A DNA stretch of 64,000 bases from Salvator merianae (GCA_003586115.2 QVOM02000112.1:104448941-104512940); one strand, 5' to 3'. Shown: positions 1-10,830, counted from the stretch's first letter. Notes: generated from the letters alone by a model not told the origin. Numbers and translations: made by a program.

Positions 1-97
1 AGGAGTTGGGGCTTCTCTAATACACACTGGATTGTGGAAGAGAGATGCCCAGAAGAGGGCTAGCTGCCATGCTGGACCATTCCTAAGGTAAGTGTGG
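1..97 (+). mobile_element. Right end of an inverted-repeat DNA transposon cut by the window edge
   Basis: The stretch ends in GGTAAGTGTGGAAA, matching the right terminus at 17233-17253 and the general terminal motif GGTAAGTGCAGAAAGGCCC seen in other copies. Positions 9-50 hold a hairpin module (GGGCTTCTCT paired with AGAGAGATGCCC) that recurs at 16737-16777 and 17161-17200. The left end lies outside the window. The superfamily is inferred to be PIF/Harbinger-like from relatives with 3-bp target duplications. Confidence 0.45.
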
Positions 98-624
98 AAA
101 AGAGCAACTAATGTAATTATAGCAACCTATGCATGATGAAGGACTTAATTTCTGCTCTTCCCAGAATCAAAAGCGCAAGGCTCCTGTCATATGGAGCACC
201 TGGAGTTTCTCATGCTTAACATTTGAGAAAGGCAAACCACTAGATCCATTCATGGAAAGGGCTTTGTTTATTCATTGTTCAGGAATTCTGTGGTCTATGA
301 TTAAGTAGTTAAAAAAGCAGAAGATAAGCAGTACCTTTTGTGTTTGGCAGAAAAGAGATTATGGTAGAAATCAGGCTTAGGTCAAGTTAAGCAACAGGAT
401 GGATTTCAGAGTATACATTTGAGCAATCTGGTGGCACCAGAGGAAGATGCTAATGAATAGCTTGAAAAGAGTAAGTGGCTAGAGAAGCGGGAATAAAGTA
501 ATGGAAATAAGTATGAGACCTTCCAGCTGTTGCTAAACTATAGCCCCCATAATTCCTTGACATTGATTATGGTGCTTGGGGATGATAAGCTAAGAATGTA
601 AACATTTAAGTAATATCCTGCTGT
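98..624. other. Unassigned sequence
   Basis: No open frame with recognisable protein similarity, no RNA gene and no repeat that I can match elsewhere in the window. Base composition is ordinary. Confidence 0.4.
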
Positions 625-745
625 ATTGTGCCTATGGTCCATCTAGTCCAATAGCCATTTCTCACTATAGCCAACCATTAGCATCTGGAAGCCCACAATG
701 CTATAATGCAACATTCAAGGAAGGGAGAGAAGCTGTTAACTAACC
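625..745 (-). mobile_element. CR1-type LINE 3' fragment
   Basis: Contains CCATCTAGTCCAATAGCC followed by CACTATAGCCAACCATTAG and GGAAGCCCACAA. This is the reverse complement of a well-known squamate CR1 3' untranslated region in which a 'blank blank blank lasted sentence' of the type GTTGGCCACTGTGAGAACAGG precedes TGGACTAGATGG. The copy is short and diverged, and no coding part is left. Confidence 0.55.
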
Positions 746-1429
746 TTGTCTCATTGTTTGTTCTTCTGAGTTACACTAAGTGGGCTCCAAGAAAGACGAA
801 TGAGGGTTGTTAGATCAGAATTTTAATAATGGAGTTTACAACCATAGCAAAGGTCAAGCCTGCCTGCACACATTAGCTGGAGGAGGAAACTAACTCAGGC
901 AAGGCCTTGCTATCTCATTGGCTTGGAATGTGCTGGCACCTGTGTGTGGAAGCTGATTCTTTTGGCCTCGAGGCCAACTGGCTGTGGCATGCAGACTCAG
1001 GCAGCACCAATCCATTTGGTTCATAGTGGCTAAAAGGCCACTGGGAGCCAGGTCAAGGGGACAGGGCCCCATCAGAGTGGGAAACTTCTGTTGCTGGCGC
1101 AAACTAGCAGAACTGATAGCAAAGGGTGACAGGAGCTACAGTTCAGAACTACTTGCTTCTCCATTCAAGCCTAGACATTTATAAAAAAGGTTTTGTGGTT
1201 GAGCCTGTGGTGTTCTGAGGTGCTAAATTCTATCCCAGAGGATCAGCATGTCTCCGCTGAGCTAGCAAGAGCCCCCTTGGGGCTACCTCTGTGATAGCAG
1301 GCTATCCTCAAGGTCTCAGTTGACCTTGGCAAAAGGCTTCATGGCTTCATGGCCATCAACAAGGCCACAGTTCTTAAGTCAGCCTACATGGCAATACATT
1401 GCTTTTCATCACTGCAAGAGCCCAGCTCA
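746..1429. other. Unassigned sequence
   Basis: Two overlapping short open frames lie here on opposite strands (890-1184) but show no family features, splice context or codon bias. Nothing else is recognisable. Confidence 0.4.
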
Positions 1430-1626
1430 GACTGTGATCAGACACAGCATTTAAAAAAAAAAAAAAAAGCATCTCTGGGGCATCTTATTGAAGGCTCTGA
1501 GGTGGGATTATTCACATACCAATCTGCCTCTCCCACCTCTCATGAACATTCTGTGTTAGAAAAGGTGGACTAGAGAAGGTTGGAGACATGAGGGTCACAC
1601 ACTGTCTCTCCAAGGCTCTGCTCCAA
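1430..1626 (-). mobile_element. MITE of the GGCTG-TTCACA family, truncated copy
   Basis: Reverse complement of the element at 50742-50967. It starts GACTGTGATCAGACACAGC, has an A run where the other copy has a CA run, and shares CTCTCATGAACATTCTGTG and GACATGAGGGTCACACAC. The far terminus (TTATGTCTGAACATAGCC in the complete copy) is missing; the element stops where repeat A begins. The family is inferred to be PIF/Harbinger-like because complete copies have 3-bp flanking duplications. Confidence 0.65.
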
Positions 1627-2318
1627 CATCGTAAATTTAATCCGTATTGGAAGACTACAAAGACTGAATTCATCTTCCGATTGTTCCCACATTTGCATTT
1701 TAACACAGACTCAATTGGGACCTGCTCGTTCTCACACCGATGTTTCCCATGCTTGGCATGGGAAACCGTTCCTTTTCTGCCTCCATCACTCGCCAAATTC
1801 CCCTCCCTGTGCAGTCAGTGATTGGCTGCAGTCCCAGAGTTCAAATCTTGACTTCACAGGGGTGGGCAAGTTAAGATCCACCCTCTGTATGTCTCCACTG
1901 CAGTGTCAGAACATGGATTCACTTGGCAGCGTTACTAGTCATTTGCTGTTTGCTCCTTCTCCTTCTCCAGCCTGCATCTACACAAGCAGAACTTTGATAC
2001 CACAAGTACCACACAATAAAGCTCCTTAAAGGGCAGATTGTGATTTCTGTTCCTTTGCAATTGCACTTTTGCACAATTGTGCAATTGAAGAGTAGCGCAA
2101 AAGCAGGGAGAGATCTGTGAAGAGGGGGGAACATGGGGGGGGCTCCGTTATTGTGATAGTGAAGTTAGTGGCCAGCAAATGGACTCCGCCTCACCTGCCC
2201 CCAAGACATCCACAGTGGTGTGTGTCCCACTACGTAGCTGTATGGTACCGATGGCAATATCAATAGTGTGGGGGTTATTTGTTCGGGCAAGAGGACTGCA
2301 CCCCAAAACAGGCACAGT
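1627..2318 (+). repeat. Dispersed repeat segment A, copy 1
   Basis: About 690 bases that recur in inverse orientation at 48303-48992. Shared landmarks include AGTGATTGGCTGCAGTCCCA, AAATCTTGACTTCACAGG, a CAATTGCACTTTTGCACAAT palindromic stretch near 2057 and CAGCAAATGGACTC. Alignment runs nearly the full length with small indels. No protein domain is encoded: the overlapping short frames on both strands are not conserved between the copies. Probably part of an uncharacterised DNA transposon, but I cannot name it. Confidence 0.7.
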
Positions 2319-2935
2319 GTTTTGAATTAAAACACTCTCATGGTGGTGCAGCAAGGACATTCAATATGTCCACCCCCAAAAGCGCTCAAGATCAGGAGCT
2401 GTGTTTAACCTTGCCTTGCCTTAATGTTGCTGGTGTACTGCCGTGTTTTTACTCAAAAGTGAGGGAAAGTGTCCCCAGACTGTGGGAGAAGGGGAAGCAA
2501 CCAGGGGGAAGGAATGCATGTTGGAACTGCCTTTTCCACCCCAGTTTACTGTTTTCTGTGGCTAACCAGCTGCCTGTGGTACCCTCCTTCCCTAGTGTGC
2601 AGCTCGCAGCAACCCATGTTGCTGCCTGAAATTCGCTGTAGTGCTGTGACGGTTTTACACGAAACTTCGTAAACCTAGAAGGAGCTCTGTTTTCTGGTTT
2701 AACAAACAGATAGAAGTGGAGGAAGCCTTTAATTTCTTCCTGGCAATGCCGAATGGGGGATAAAGGAGGACGAAGGACTGCAGATTGGCAAAGGAAAATG
2801 GAGGACAGCTTCCTTTTCTCCTGGCAGTGGTGGAAGGGGGAATAAAGGAGGCAGAAGGAAGTACTGTGCTCACTGCCCTCCCATCCCTGCTGGCTGTGGT
2901 GCCTGTCCTCCCAAGTACAGTGCCCACAACTCAGC
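2319..2935 (+). repeat. Sequence between segments A and B with an internal tandem duplication
   Basis: Separates segments A and B of the first copy and is absent between them in the second copy. A block of about 80 bases is imperfectly duplicated: near 2736 CCTGGCAATGCCGAATGGGG and near 2818 CCTGGCAGTGGTGGAAGGGG, each followed by ATAAAGGAGG and a purine-rich tract. The long minus-strand open frame across this area follows from the purine strand bias and has no family features. Confidence 0.45.
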
Positions 2936-3195
2936 AGGAAATGGGGAGCCCTCCCTCTGCATGCCCCCAAAAGAGTATGGTCCCTCCCAAATAATCTCCT
3001 TCTGTGTTCCCACATCATAAAGTAAAATGGGCTAGTGAACTGAAATGGGTTGAGAATTCATTAAATCCGAATGTGAAGTAATCCAGATTTTGGCAATCTA
3101 GTCCAGAAAAACTATGGAAAGGCAAATTCATGGTGGGCCAGTAGGAGCTGAAGACGGCCTGTAAACTGACTAAATGCCATGTCAGAACGTGGCCC
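2936..3195 (+). repeat. Dispersed repeat segment B, copy 1 (uninterrupted)
   Basis: Starts AGGAAATGGGGAGCCCTCC and ends AATGCCATGTCAGAACGTGG. A second copy on the same strand is split at 49026-49085 and 50333-50522 by an L2 insertion. This copy is the empty site: it reads CCCAAATAATCTCCTTCTGT straight through. The two copies diverge immediately after the GCCC end, so this is a real repeat terminus. Reverse-complemented, the second copy's end reads GGGCTCGTTCCGACATGG, resembling a transposon end. Confidence 0.7.
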
Positions 3196-3270
3196 AAGGC
3201 ACGTCTGAGGAAACCCTTATGTTATGTCTGAATACAGCCTCAGTGCATGAATAGGAGCCTCAGAGCTGCT

Positions 3271-3351
3271 TCTCACACACTGAACTTTTGATGTGTTTCT
3301 CACACATTTAACTTTTGGTGTGTTTCTCACACATTTAACTTTTGGTGTCTT
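3271..3351 (+). repeat. 27-bp tandem repeat, three units
   Basis: Units begin at 3271, 3298 and 3325. The consensus starts TCTCACACATTTAACTTTTG and ends GTGTGTT. The last two units differ by one base; the first has three further changes. Confidence 0.9.
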
Positions 3352-5371
3352 GGAGAGGCAGAGGGTGCTGTGGAGACAGGCAGACGTCAGTAACCCTCAA
3401 ATGAGGTTTGAATGGCCTGTGGAGACATGGTCAATGACTGTGAATGTTGTTCTTTTGTTATAGCAGTGTTTGGATATCATTAGGAGCCATTCATGATATT
3501 CTCTGGAGCTGTGATATTCTGTTTGTACACTACACAGATGGCAGTTGCTTCCCACACACTTGTGCCAAGAAGCAGAGGGGGACAGAGAACTGAGTGAGGG
3601 AAATACTTGGTTGCCTGCTAATAACCCAGCAACATCTCTATCACATTTGCTCTGGGAAAGATCTCCTGTTCTGCTGCTCATCCCCTTGCGTAAGCAAGAT
3701 GTTGAGTACCAACTCCCCGACAAGGAAGGAAGACACTAAATACTGTATTAGCCAAGGAACAGATGAAGAAAATCAAATTTTATATCAATTATACCTCTCA
3801 GCAGCAAGCTCGTCATAAAACAGACAGGAGGTTTTGTAAATATAATTAAAATTCTTCCCCCTCCCCCACAAAAAAGATTGAAGCAAATTACTAATAATAT
3901 TTAATAAGAAGAGGCGCAGTCACAGCACACTGCTAATTGAGCATTTAAAAATCAGAGTACATTTGACATCATTTTCCAGTTTAGCGGTAATTCGGAATCT
4001 GATATGCTACCCCTGCCAGAATCCCCCTGATGAATGCAGTAGCAATTTGCTTGTAATCATTCCAACCTGGTTTGTGGTAATGTTTCATAAACCTAATAAC
4101 ACCTTCTGTGGCTTCAACAGCAGTAACGCAATATGCTACTATTGTTGTTTTGGGGATGGGTGCATGGGGGGGTTGGTGGGGAAGACAGTGTGAGAGCAAT
4201 TGGGAAACTATTGCTTAAAAATTACTTTCTTATCCCTTCCCCCATCAATGTCACTTGCACTACCTCCTATCCTGGATGAGTTCCGTGACTCCATGTCTTG
4301 CAGCTGGCACGCAAGCAGTTGTTTGGGAAATCAAGCAAGGAGCTCTAATTTATCACTGGTGCCTGTGCAGCTGTACTGTAGGAGGGTGCTAATTGCCCAG
4401 TATTCATTCCAAAAACGATACTCACAATGCCTCTTTCTAGCTTGCAGGTAATTTGAAGTGATGTTGCGGACTTGACCACTCAGTGGGAAACGTTGTGCAA
4501 ATTGTAATGACAGATGAAGTCATGGTGGTCTTGTATGACCTAGCTGAATTAACTTCTAGGATATGCAGCCAACAGACCAAGCCCTAACCCAAGCACATAC
4601 TCAAGCTCATTAGATGTATTCATTTCAAGCATTTTTTTACTTTGCTTTTCAGCCAAACAAAATGCTTCTAGAATTGTTTAATCAAAACAGTGTGTCATAA
4701 GAGGAAAAGTGATGCAGAAGGAAGAAGAACTTGCTGTATTATTTTCTGCATCTTGAATGTTCTGGGCACTGTGACTAAGGGGGCACTGCTAATTATTAGC
4801 ACTAATAATAATTAGCACTAATAGTACTAATTACTAACATTTACACGTCTTGGAAGATTAATTATTATATTCCCTGACTTTTAGTTGAAACCAGCTATTG
4901 GAGTAATTGGATTTTGGTTAGTGGTCCATTTTTGGAGAGGAAAGATGTAGTGTCTAAAATTGACCCAGGTGCCCACCCTCCCAGGTACATGGGTGTCTAA
5001 AATGTCCCCCACTTGACCCAGGAGTGTCACATTCGAATATCTAGATCACCTTTGGGTAGTGCATATACATGCATTCATCTCCCCAGTTAGCTCCAGGGCT
5101 GCTCCACCTGCTCCATAAGGTGATGCACCTACAGGGCTGGTTCTCTGACACTCAGAACAGATGTCTGTGCCTTAAGGGACCACCTTTCCTTTTATAGTCC
5201 AGTAAATCACTCATATCATTGGGGGGGCGGCGGGACCAATTGTGCATACCACAAATTACTGATTATTACCTTGCAGTTGTCCACTATTGGGCCTTCCTGG
5301 TGGTAGCATTTACTTACTGGAAAGATCACTCTGCTGTCTGATATTCACAGCATTCCTAAAATGATATTCGT
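3352..5371. other. Mostly unique, AT-rich sequence
   Basis: No gene or clear mobile element found. Positions 4785-4860 consist of overlapping TAATTAG/TAATAAT words with local dyad symmetry. Positions 3830-4010 are AT-rich and repeat-free. Short open frames at 3545-3818 and 3963-4199 overlap on both strands and show no family features. Confidence 0.4.
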
Positions 5372-5413
5372 TAGGCATTATGCTGAAGACATACCTTTTC
5401 ACTCAGGCCTTCC
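5372..5413 (+). mobile_element. L2 LINE fragment, extreme C-terminal coding end
   Basis: ATGCTGAAGACATACC and the following bases translate to MLKTYLFTQAFP, the conserved final motif of L2-type reverse-transcriptase proteins (compare LKTFLFAQAYG at 14464-14500 on the minus strand). Only this tail and part of the 3' untranslated region remain. Confidence 0.6.
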
Positions 5414-5426
5414 CAATGTGAATGGC

Positions 5427-5505
5427 CCACCTCCTGCTTTTGATTATGCCTTCATGCATTCTTGTCCACCTCCTGCTTTTGATTATGCTTTCATACATTT
5501 TTAAA
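5427..5505 (+). repeat. 39-bp tandem duplication
   Basis: CCACCTCCTGCTTTTGATTA occurs at 5427 and again at 5466, followed in both by TGCYTTCATRCATT. It lies directly downstream of the L2 coding end, so it is probably a duplication within an L2 3' untranslated region. Confidence 0.85.
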
Positions 5506-6947
5506 AAATCTATATTGATGGTAAACTATTTTTTAATACTTTTTTTTAAAAAAGCACCTCCAGAAATGATGATCTATCAAAGTCAAAGAAATGGAACAGG
5601 TAAGAAGGTTTAAATCCACCAATGCATATGACCTAATCTAAATTTCCCCTCCCCACTCTTGCCAAGGGAAGGAAAATTGGAAACTTCGCTTGATTTTTTG
5701 GCAAGGATATCAAAGAGAATTGCCAAGTCTTCTTCTAGGAAAATGCTAGGAACTGAACCTGTAATCATCTGCTTTCCTGGCAATTCCTCTGTTGCTTCTT
5801 TAGATGGTGCAAGATTTGAATACACATCTCACAAGCCCACTGTCTTTAGATTTAGAATTCTGGTCTATGCATTTATGCAAGAGCATGAAAGAAATGGATG
5901 AACACACACACCCATATTCCTGGATACATTTTATTATGTGGTAAATACAGTACATCTTATTCGCTTACAAGAGAAGTATTCCAGAGGGACCTCCAGTGTG
6001 CGCAAGTATAATGCATAACATCCTTCAGAGAAAAGGCAGACAAATCTGTTGGACAGGTGTAGAGGGAAATGGTTGCACTGATCAGGAACTCATTTTATTT
6101 CAAAATGTGGATACTTCATTAGTGTGAAATTCACAGTATTGAAGTCAAGGCACGAGAAACAACTTTAACTTGATTCTTGGCCAAAGCATAACATGTTGTT
6201 TATATCTGAAAAAGTTTATAGTGAAATAGACAGCTCTTGACACCTTCTCCCAACATTATCTGGAAACTCAAGAAAATGCACAGTAAGGTTATGTTCATTA
6301 AACAGCAACTATACCTTACCACACACACAATAAACAAGACATTTGTTTCTTTGCCTCAGCACCCTCCTCCAGTATATCCCTTTCTGCAAATGCCAGCCCT
6401 CCAAACACTGAAATATGAGGAGCAATTAGGATTGCTTTGTAACTTAGCCCACATCTACACATTATAGAGCGGTCTATATAATAGCATCAGGGACCAATAC
6501 TTAATCCCTCTTCTAGAAAACCATCGATTATTTGGCAATAAGGCAAAACTACATACATTACTTAGTGGATTAGACAAGCACACTATCCTAAGAGTAGCAG
6601 TGTTCATCTTTAGGGCCACGACTATTCGAGCTACATTCCATAATCCAGAAGGCTGAGTGGGACAGATAGAACATTGATTTTAAACAATATTTGTTGATTT
6701 TATATAATATATAGCTTTTAAATCTTGCTTTTGATATGGTCAGTATTGACTAATCAATAAAAATTATGTACATTATAGAGCTGACACCAGCAGCGGTGTT
6801 TATGTGCCCTTACTGACTTCCAAGTATACTTCCAGCCATTACTGTGGGTTGCTGAAACCCTCAGGATAAATGTGGAGTGAGAGTTCTTTAAACAATGTGT
6901 TTTTAAGAAACTGTCATGCCTGGACGATCTGACAACAGATTACCTGT
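5506..6947. other. Unassigned AT-rich sequence
   Basis: No recognisable protein, RNA or repeat. Short open frames on both strands (5610-5901, 6237-6467) have no family features. Confidence 0.4.
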
Positions 6948-7413
6948 TCCCATTCCATCTCTAATCCACTTTTTCTAGCATAAAATGGTTATGAGAGGAC
7001 AGAGGGGCAGACTGGCATCTGAACAATCTAGAGATGTGCATGAACTCTAAAATGGTGGTTCGATTTGAATCAAACTGAATCACATGGTGTTCAGTTTGAA
7101 TTCAAACAAGGACAGACAGACTCAATCCGGCTTGAGTTTGAACCTCAAACAGGTTCAAAGCTGTTCATTAAAAAAAAACAAAACACACACACTATAAAAA
7201 TCAATTAAAGGCAATTAAGGGCAATTGTGGCCAAAGTAAAAGTAGTTCAAAGTGAACCAGGCAGTTTGACCCATTCAAAATGAAGAAGCCCTAGTTCAGT
7301 CCAATTTGAATTGGCCCCTTTTGAACAAGAGGTGTTTCAAACCCAATCTGGTTTGGCATATCTCTAGAAAATCCTACTGGCAAACTGTCTCTAAGCCATC
7401 TCTGAGATGCCTC
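6948..7413 (+). mobile_element. MITE of the GGCTG-TTCACA family, split by a hAT insertion
   Basis: The parts at 6948-7028 and 7375-7413 match the intact elements at 60106-60331 and 50742-50967. Shared words are CCATCTCTAATCCACTTTTT, ATGAGAGGACAG, GACTGGCATCTGAACAATC and, after the insertion, AACTGTCTCTAAGCC. The element at 60106 reads GAACAATCCCACC without a break, so the sequence between is an insertion. The outer termini of this copy are not clear. Confidence 0.7.
7029..7366. mobile_element. Non-autonomous hAT-like element nested in a MITE
   Basis: Ends are inverted: TAGAGATGTGC on the left and GCATATCTCTA on the right, the reverse complement of TAGAGATATGC. Flanks are GAACAATC (7021-7028) and GAAAATCC (7367-7374), which fit an 8-bp target duplication of the host MITE word GAACAATCC with one base lost. 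No transposase is encoded. Superfamily hAT is inferred from the C/TAGRGRTGTGC-type terminus and the 8-bp duplication. Confidence 0.65.
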
Positions 7414-7427
7414 AGGCCGCAGTCACA

Positions 7428-7492
7428 TTTTTACATTTTAGTCCACCCCTGGGACAGACAGCAGACTGAGTCCATTTTTGGCCTCCTCCAGC
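7428..7492 (+). repeat. Dispersed repeat shared with 16066-16130
   Basis: ATTTTAGTCCACCCCTGGGA and CAGACTGAGTCCATTTTTGG are the reverse complement of sequence near 16075-16130 (GGCAAAAATGGCCTCAGTCC, CCAGGGATGGACTAAAAT). The copies are clearly homologous over about 60 bases. Element type unknown. Confidence 0.6.
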
Positions 7493-7559
7493 CTGGACAC
7501 ACCTTACTATGCTGCAGCTGCTGCATCTGAACCCGCCTGGTAAAAGATAAGTTCTGGCA

Positions 7560-7760
7560 GGGATGATGGGGGGCTGGGAGTGGGTGCTGAGAGGCAGTGG
7601 GGGGACATTGAAGAGGCAGAGGAAGGTGGCAGAGACAGCAGGGGGTGGGAAGCAGCTGCAGCTGTGCAGTGGTGGCAGACACTGGGGGCATGGGGGCATG
7701 ATGAGAGGAGGCAGGGGGCTTTGGGGGTGGGTGGCAGGAGATGGCGGGGGCATCAAAACC
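7560..7760 (+). other. G-rich tract with possible G-quadruplex runs
   Basis: The plus strand has many runs of three to six G, for example around 7598-7605, 7650-7660, 7684-7699 and 7715-7732 (GGGGGCTTTGGGGGTGGGTGG). The bias explains the long Pro/Leu-rich and Gly/Trp-rich open frames seen on both strands here, which I do not regard as genes. Confidence 0.6.
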
Positions 7761-8459
7761 ATTGGCAGGCCAGAGGCAGCCGTGATGGCAGGGGGCAACA
7801 GGAGGGCAACAGGAGGTGGCCTGTCTGGGTGCATTTCTTGCTTAGTGCTGGGATTATCTGAATTTAGGATAATCCCCTTCTAGGCAGGAAGGTCCTCAGA
7901 AAAACTGGTAACACAATTTAGCATCCGGTTTCCAAGTACTTAAGTTGGCCTCCATCTTCAAAAAATACCTTAGAGGAGCTTTTTATTTTTACTGCATGTG
8001 AACACATCCTTACCCTTTCTCCTTATGTTGTTTTTTTTGGGTGCTTCCTGTTTTTTTGTACTGTCTGACCCCAGAAGTGACCACAACCAGCATGTATGCG
8101 AAGGGCTGCCACTTGGCTGTCAGGTTTGGTAACTTGGCAACACTAATCTGCCCTCCCCCTTCAAAAGCATTTTAGGTTAGAAAAGGGATGGGATTAGGGA
8201 TGGGATGAAAACACAAGGGCCACTTGTTACCAACTCTAAGGTGCTTTTGAGATGCTTTTTAGGATGCATGTAAAACTTTCAGGGTGCTAAAGGAAGATTG
8301 AAGTTATTGAATCTGAAAATTCAAGATTTTCTGGCCACAAAGACCTTCTTTGGAGGTCGTATAAAATAGCCATGTAATGAACAAATACATTGCAACGGCA
8401 GGTTTTAAAAAAAATAAAAAAGAGTAATTTGCAAGATTAAATGGAACTCCAAAACAAAT
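7761..8459. other. Unassigned sequence
   Basis: Near 7970-8014 the words CTTAGAGGAGC and TTTTTACTGCATGTGAACAC resemble the right end of the GGCTG-TTCACA MITE family, suggesting a further decayed end. Otherwise nothing is recognisable. Confidence 0.35.
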
Positions 8460-8800
8460 AATCAAATTATTATTTATTTATTTAGAGCATTGCTATTATT
8501 TATTTAAAATATTGATATACTACTTCCTATCTCAAAACAGTTTACACAACATCGTAAAAGCAACTAAAAACATAAACATTTTTAAAATCTAGTTCAGGTA
8601 GAGAAAACACTCACACTGGCAAGGCCTGTTCCAGAATGCAAGTACCACCACGTAAAAAGCCTGACTGCAAGTAGTTGCAAGGTGGCGTTCAGCAATTCAT
8701 GGTACCTGCAGCTGGACCTCTGCTGAAGATCTTAATGATCTCACAGGACTATACTGGGGGAGGTAGAGTCTGCTAAGTAAGCTTGTCCCACGTTGTTAAG
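8460..8800 (-). mobile_element. Possible L2-like LINE 3' untranslated region
   Basis: TTATTTATTTATTTAGAGC followed by ATTGATATACTACTTCCT and CAAAACAGTTTACACAAC has the form of a minus-strand LINE 3' end (A-rich tail, short box, then AAAA-rich untranslated region). No coding end can be read. Weak call. Confidence 0.35.
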
Positions 8801-8994
8801 AACTTTAGGAAAGGCTAAAGGACTAAACCGTGACAGAAATTTGGAATGGAGCCCCCCTCAAGAAGGTTGGATGGATCACATGGCATCTTTCCAGTAGTGC
8901 TGTGCAGCCAACTCAGTGCCAAATGTTGTGTTTCACACTCCTTTGGATCACACCAGTGAGGCTGAAAGGAAAACTCTGATGTCTGGGAAACTAA

Positions 8995-9188
8995 GGCTGC
9001 TTTCACAGCTAAATTTTAATCCAGCTTCAGTCTACTTTCCGAGTGAGAGAACACATCTGCGAAGTGACAGACTGTTTTCGTCTGGCATTATCTAATATGG
9101 AAAGATGATGATGAGTCTGTTTGCTGATGCATTCCCCCATTCTGAAGGTGGACTGAAGCTGGATTAAAACTTAAGTGTGAACGCAGCC
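8995..9188. mobile_element. PIF/Harbinger-like MITE
   Basis: The 194-bp element has long imperfect terminal inverted repeats. The left begins GGCTGCTTTCACAGCTAAAT, and the right reads, reverse-complemented, GGCTGCGTTCACACTTAAGT. Both continue with TTTTAATCCAGCTTCAGTC. It is flanked by TAA at 8992-8994 and 9189-9191, the usual 3-bp target duplication of PIF/Harbinger transposons. It encodes no protein. The terminus resembles the GGCTG-TTCACA family at 50742 and 60106. Confidence 0.8.
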
Positions 9189-9337
9189 TAAGAATTCCCA
9201 TACCTTTGTGCAGAGGCTGCTTCCATTATCTTTCAAGAAAGAAGAATGCTAACAAATGATTATTATTATTTAGAAAGAATTTTATTTGTGTCCTTGCTGT
9301 GCAATATCCATTGTAGCCTAAGCTTAGATAAAGCATC

Positions 9338-9632
9338 TGTGGTCTATGGAATTTGCTACCAGAAGAGGTGGTGACAGTAACCAGCCTGGATAGCTTTAAG
9401 AAAGGGTTAGACAAATTCATGGAAGATAGGCTATCAATGGCTACTAGAATGGATGCCAAAATACTGTCTCCAGTTTGGAGAGATGGGCAAAATGTGGCGA
9501 AAGGCCATGTGCAAGGAGTCAAGGTTTTGCCTTCTTATTCTGCTTGAGATTCCAGAAGCAATTGATGGGCAACTGTGTGAGACAGGATGCTGGACTAGAT
9601 GAACCATGACAGGGCTCCTCTTATGTTCTTAT
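9338..9632 (+). mobile_element. CR1 LINE, 3' end with C-terminal coding remnant
   Basis: The first 90 bases translate to pieces of the CR1 C-terminus: MEFATRRGG-type WNLLP region, then SLDSFKKGLDKFMEDRLS. The 3' untranslated region carries TGCTGGACTAGATGAACC and ends CTCTTATGTTCTTAT, the diagnostic squamate CR1 terminus that recurs at many places here. 5'-truncated, as is usual for CR1. Confidence 0.85.
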
Positions 9633-10131
9633 CTGTGATGGAGCATTTGCTGAAATAGCCTTCCAGTAAGACTTAAAAGACAGCTACAGCCTCCCCGGAG
9701 CTGTTGAATGATCATGAGATATTATCTGACACAAAGACCTCCTGCTGAAGCCCTTGAATGCTTCCTGGGCTTGCGAAATGATTCACTTTCAGACGACAAT
9801 ATGTCCCAGTCATCAGCTTCCTGCTGGCTCAAGCTGCTGAAAGGGAAGAGAGTATATCTTGCGCAATGGACTCCAAAGATGTTTTGGCTCGGTGCAGTTC
9901 TTTCACAGTTCATGCCTGTTACAAAACACTTCCTCATTCAAAGGGAGGCTGTCTGGGTAATGACTTGGAATTAATGTTGAGCGGCACTAAGATGAAAAGG
10001 AAGGAAAGGAGAAGCGAAATGGTCTCTTCGGGAATTATTTATTAAATGGCTCAAACTACAGACACGATACAAGGCAAATGTCAAATAGAATCAGGTGCAA
10101 ATGACTTTCTATTGGTTTGTGATCATCTGGG
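9633..10131. other. Unassigned sequence
   Basis: No mobile element or gene recognised. Two overlapping open frames on opposite strands (9708-9974) show no family features. Confidence 0.4.
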
Positions 10132-10500
10132 TAGGGGTGTGCAAAATGCCATCTCAAACGCTTTTGGGGGCATTTCAGACGGTCACGTTCTTCTTACATG
10201 GCTGCACTCCACCTTGGGAGCACTCACCAAGCTCACTTTGATCTTGAATGCCCCTCCCTGCTTTCTTGGAACGTGGCTGGGCTACACGTCATCACACTGG
10301 GCTGTGCAACGACATCATTGTGTAGCCCAACAAGATTTCAGCCCTGCCACAATTTCCCTGTCCCCTGCTCAGGTGACTGCTAAACCTGCTGCTGGAGTTT
10401 GCTAGCTGTTCCACATGAAAACCTGGTCCAGATGTAAAAAAGAGCGTGGTCATCTCAAATACATCAGAAAGCATGCAAGACAGTATTTTGCACACCCCTG
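10132..10500. mobile_element. Non-autonomous hAT-like element
   Basis: 369 bp. The left end is (T)AGGGGTGTGCAAAATGCC; the right end, reverse-complemented, is CAGGGGTGTGCAAAATACT. CAGGGGTGTGC is a classical hAT terminus. Flanking octamers are CATCTGGG (10124-10131) and CTTCAGGG (10501-10508), six of eight identical, consistent with a decayed 8-bp target duplication. Open frames inside are short and not transposase-like. Confidence 0.75.
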
Positions 10501-10659
10501 CTTCAGGGCACTTCCTGTGTTGAAAGAGGTTTGACTGCTACCAGCAGTTCTTAAGGTGTGAACTGTGAGATTTCACTGCTACAATGCAACTAAATACTTT
10601 TTGTATGGAAGGGGTTCAAATGAGGATTTGATCTCTGGTCTCCCAGGCAGGATCTGCAG

Positions 10660-10830
10660 GGCATGACTTATCCTTCACCATGCAGGTCCAATCTTGGCCA
10701 AGATCAGAAGGCTGGTCAGCAGCTCACGCCAAGGTTGTCTGCATTATGGACGGTCTATCCTGGCTCAATTGTAGAGGCTGGGGACAAAAGTTCCCAACTT
10801 CCAAAGCTGCCAGCTGGGGCTTTTTCAGCC
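10660..10830 (+). repeat. Dispersed repeat R, copy 1
   Basis: Shares words with 23838-23935 (TGTCTGCATTATGGAC against TGTTTGCATTGTGGAC; GCCAGCTGGGGCTTTTTCA against GCCAGCTGGGGCTGTTTCA) and more weakly with 63310-63420 (CTGTCTGCATTACGGA, CATCCTGGCCTGAAATTG). Element type unknown. Confidence 0.5.

Noticed and set aside
2449..3018. 189-codon minus-strand open frame
   Set aside because: It spans repeat segment B and a tandem duplication, has no domain, and is not conserved in the second B copy.
3271..3351. CRISPR-like array
   Set aside because: The units abut without spacers and the context is a vertebrate genome; it is a plain tandem repeat.
7412..7883. Overlapping Pro/Leu-rich and Gly/Trp-rich frames
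   Set aside because: Both are products of the G-rich strand bias and begin in a dispersed repeat.
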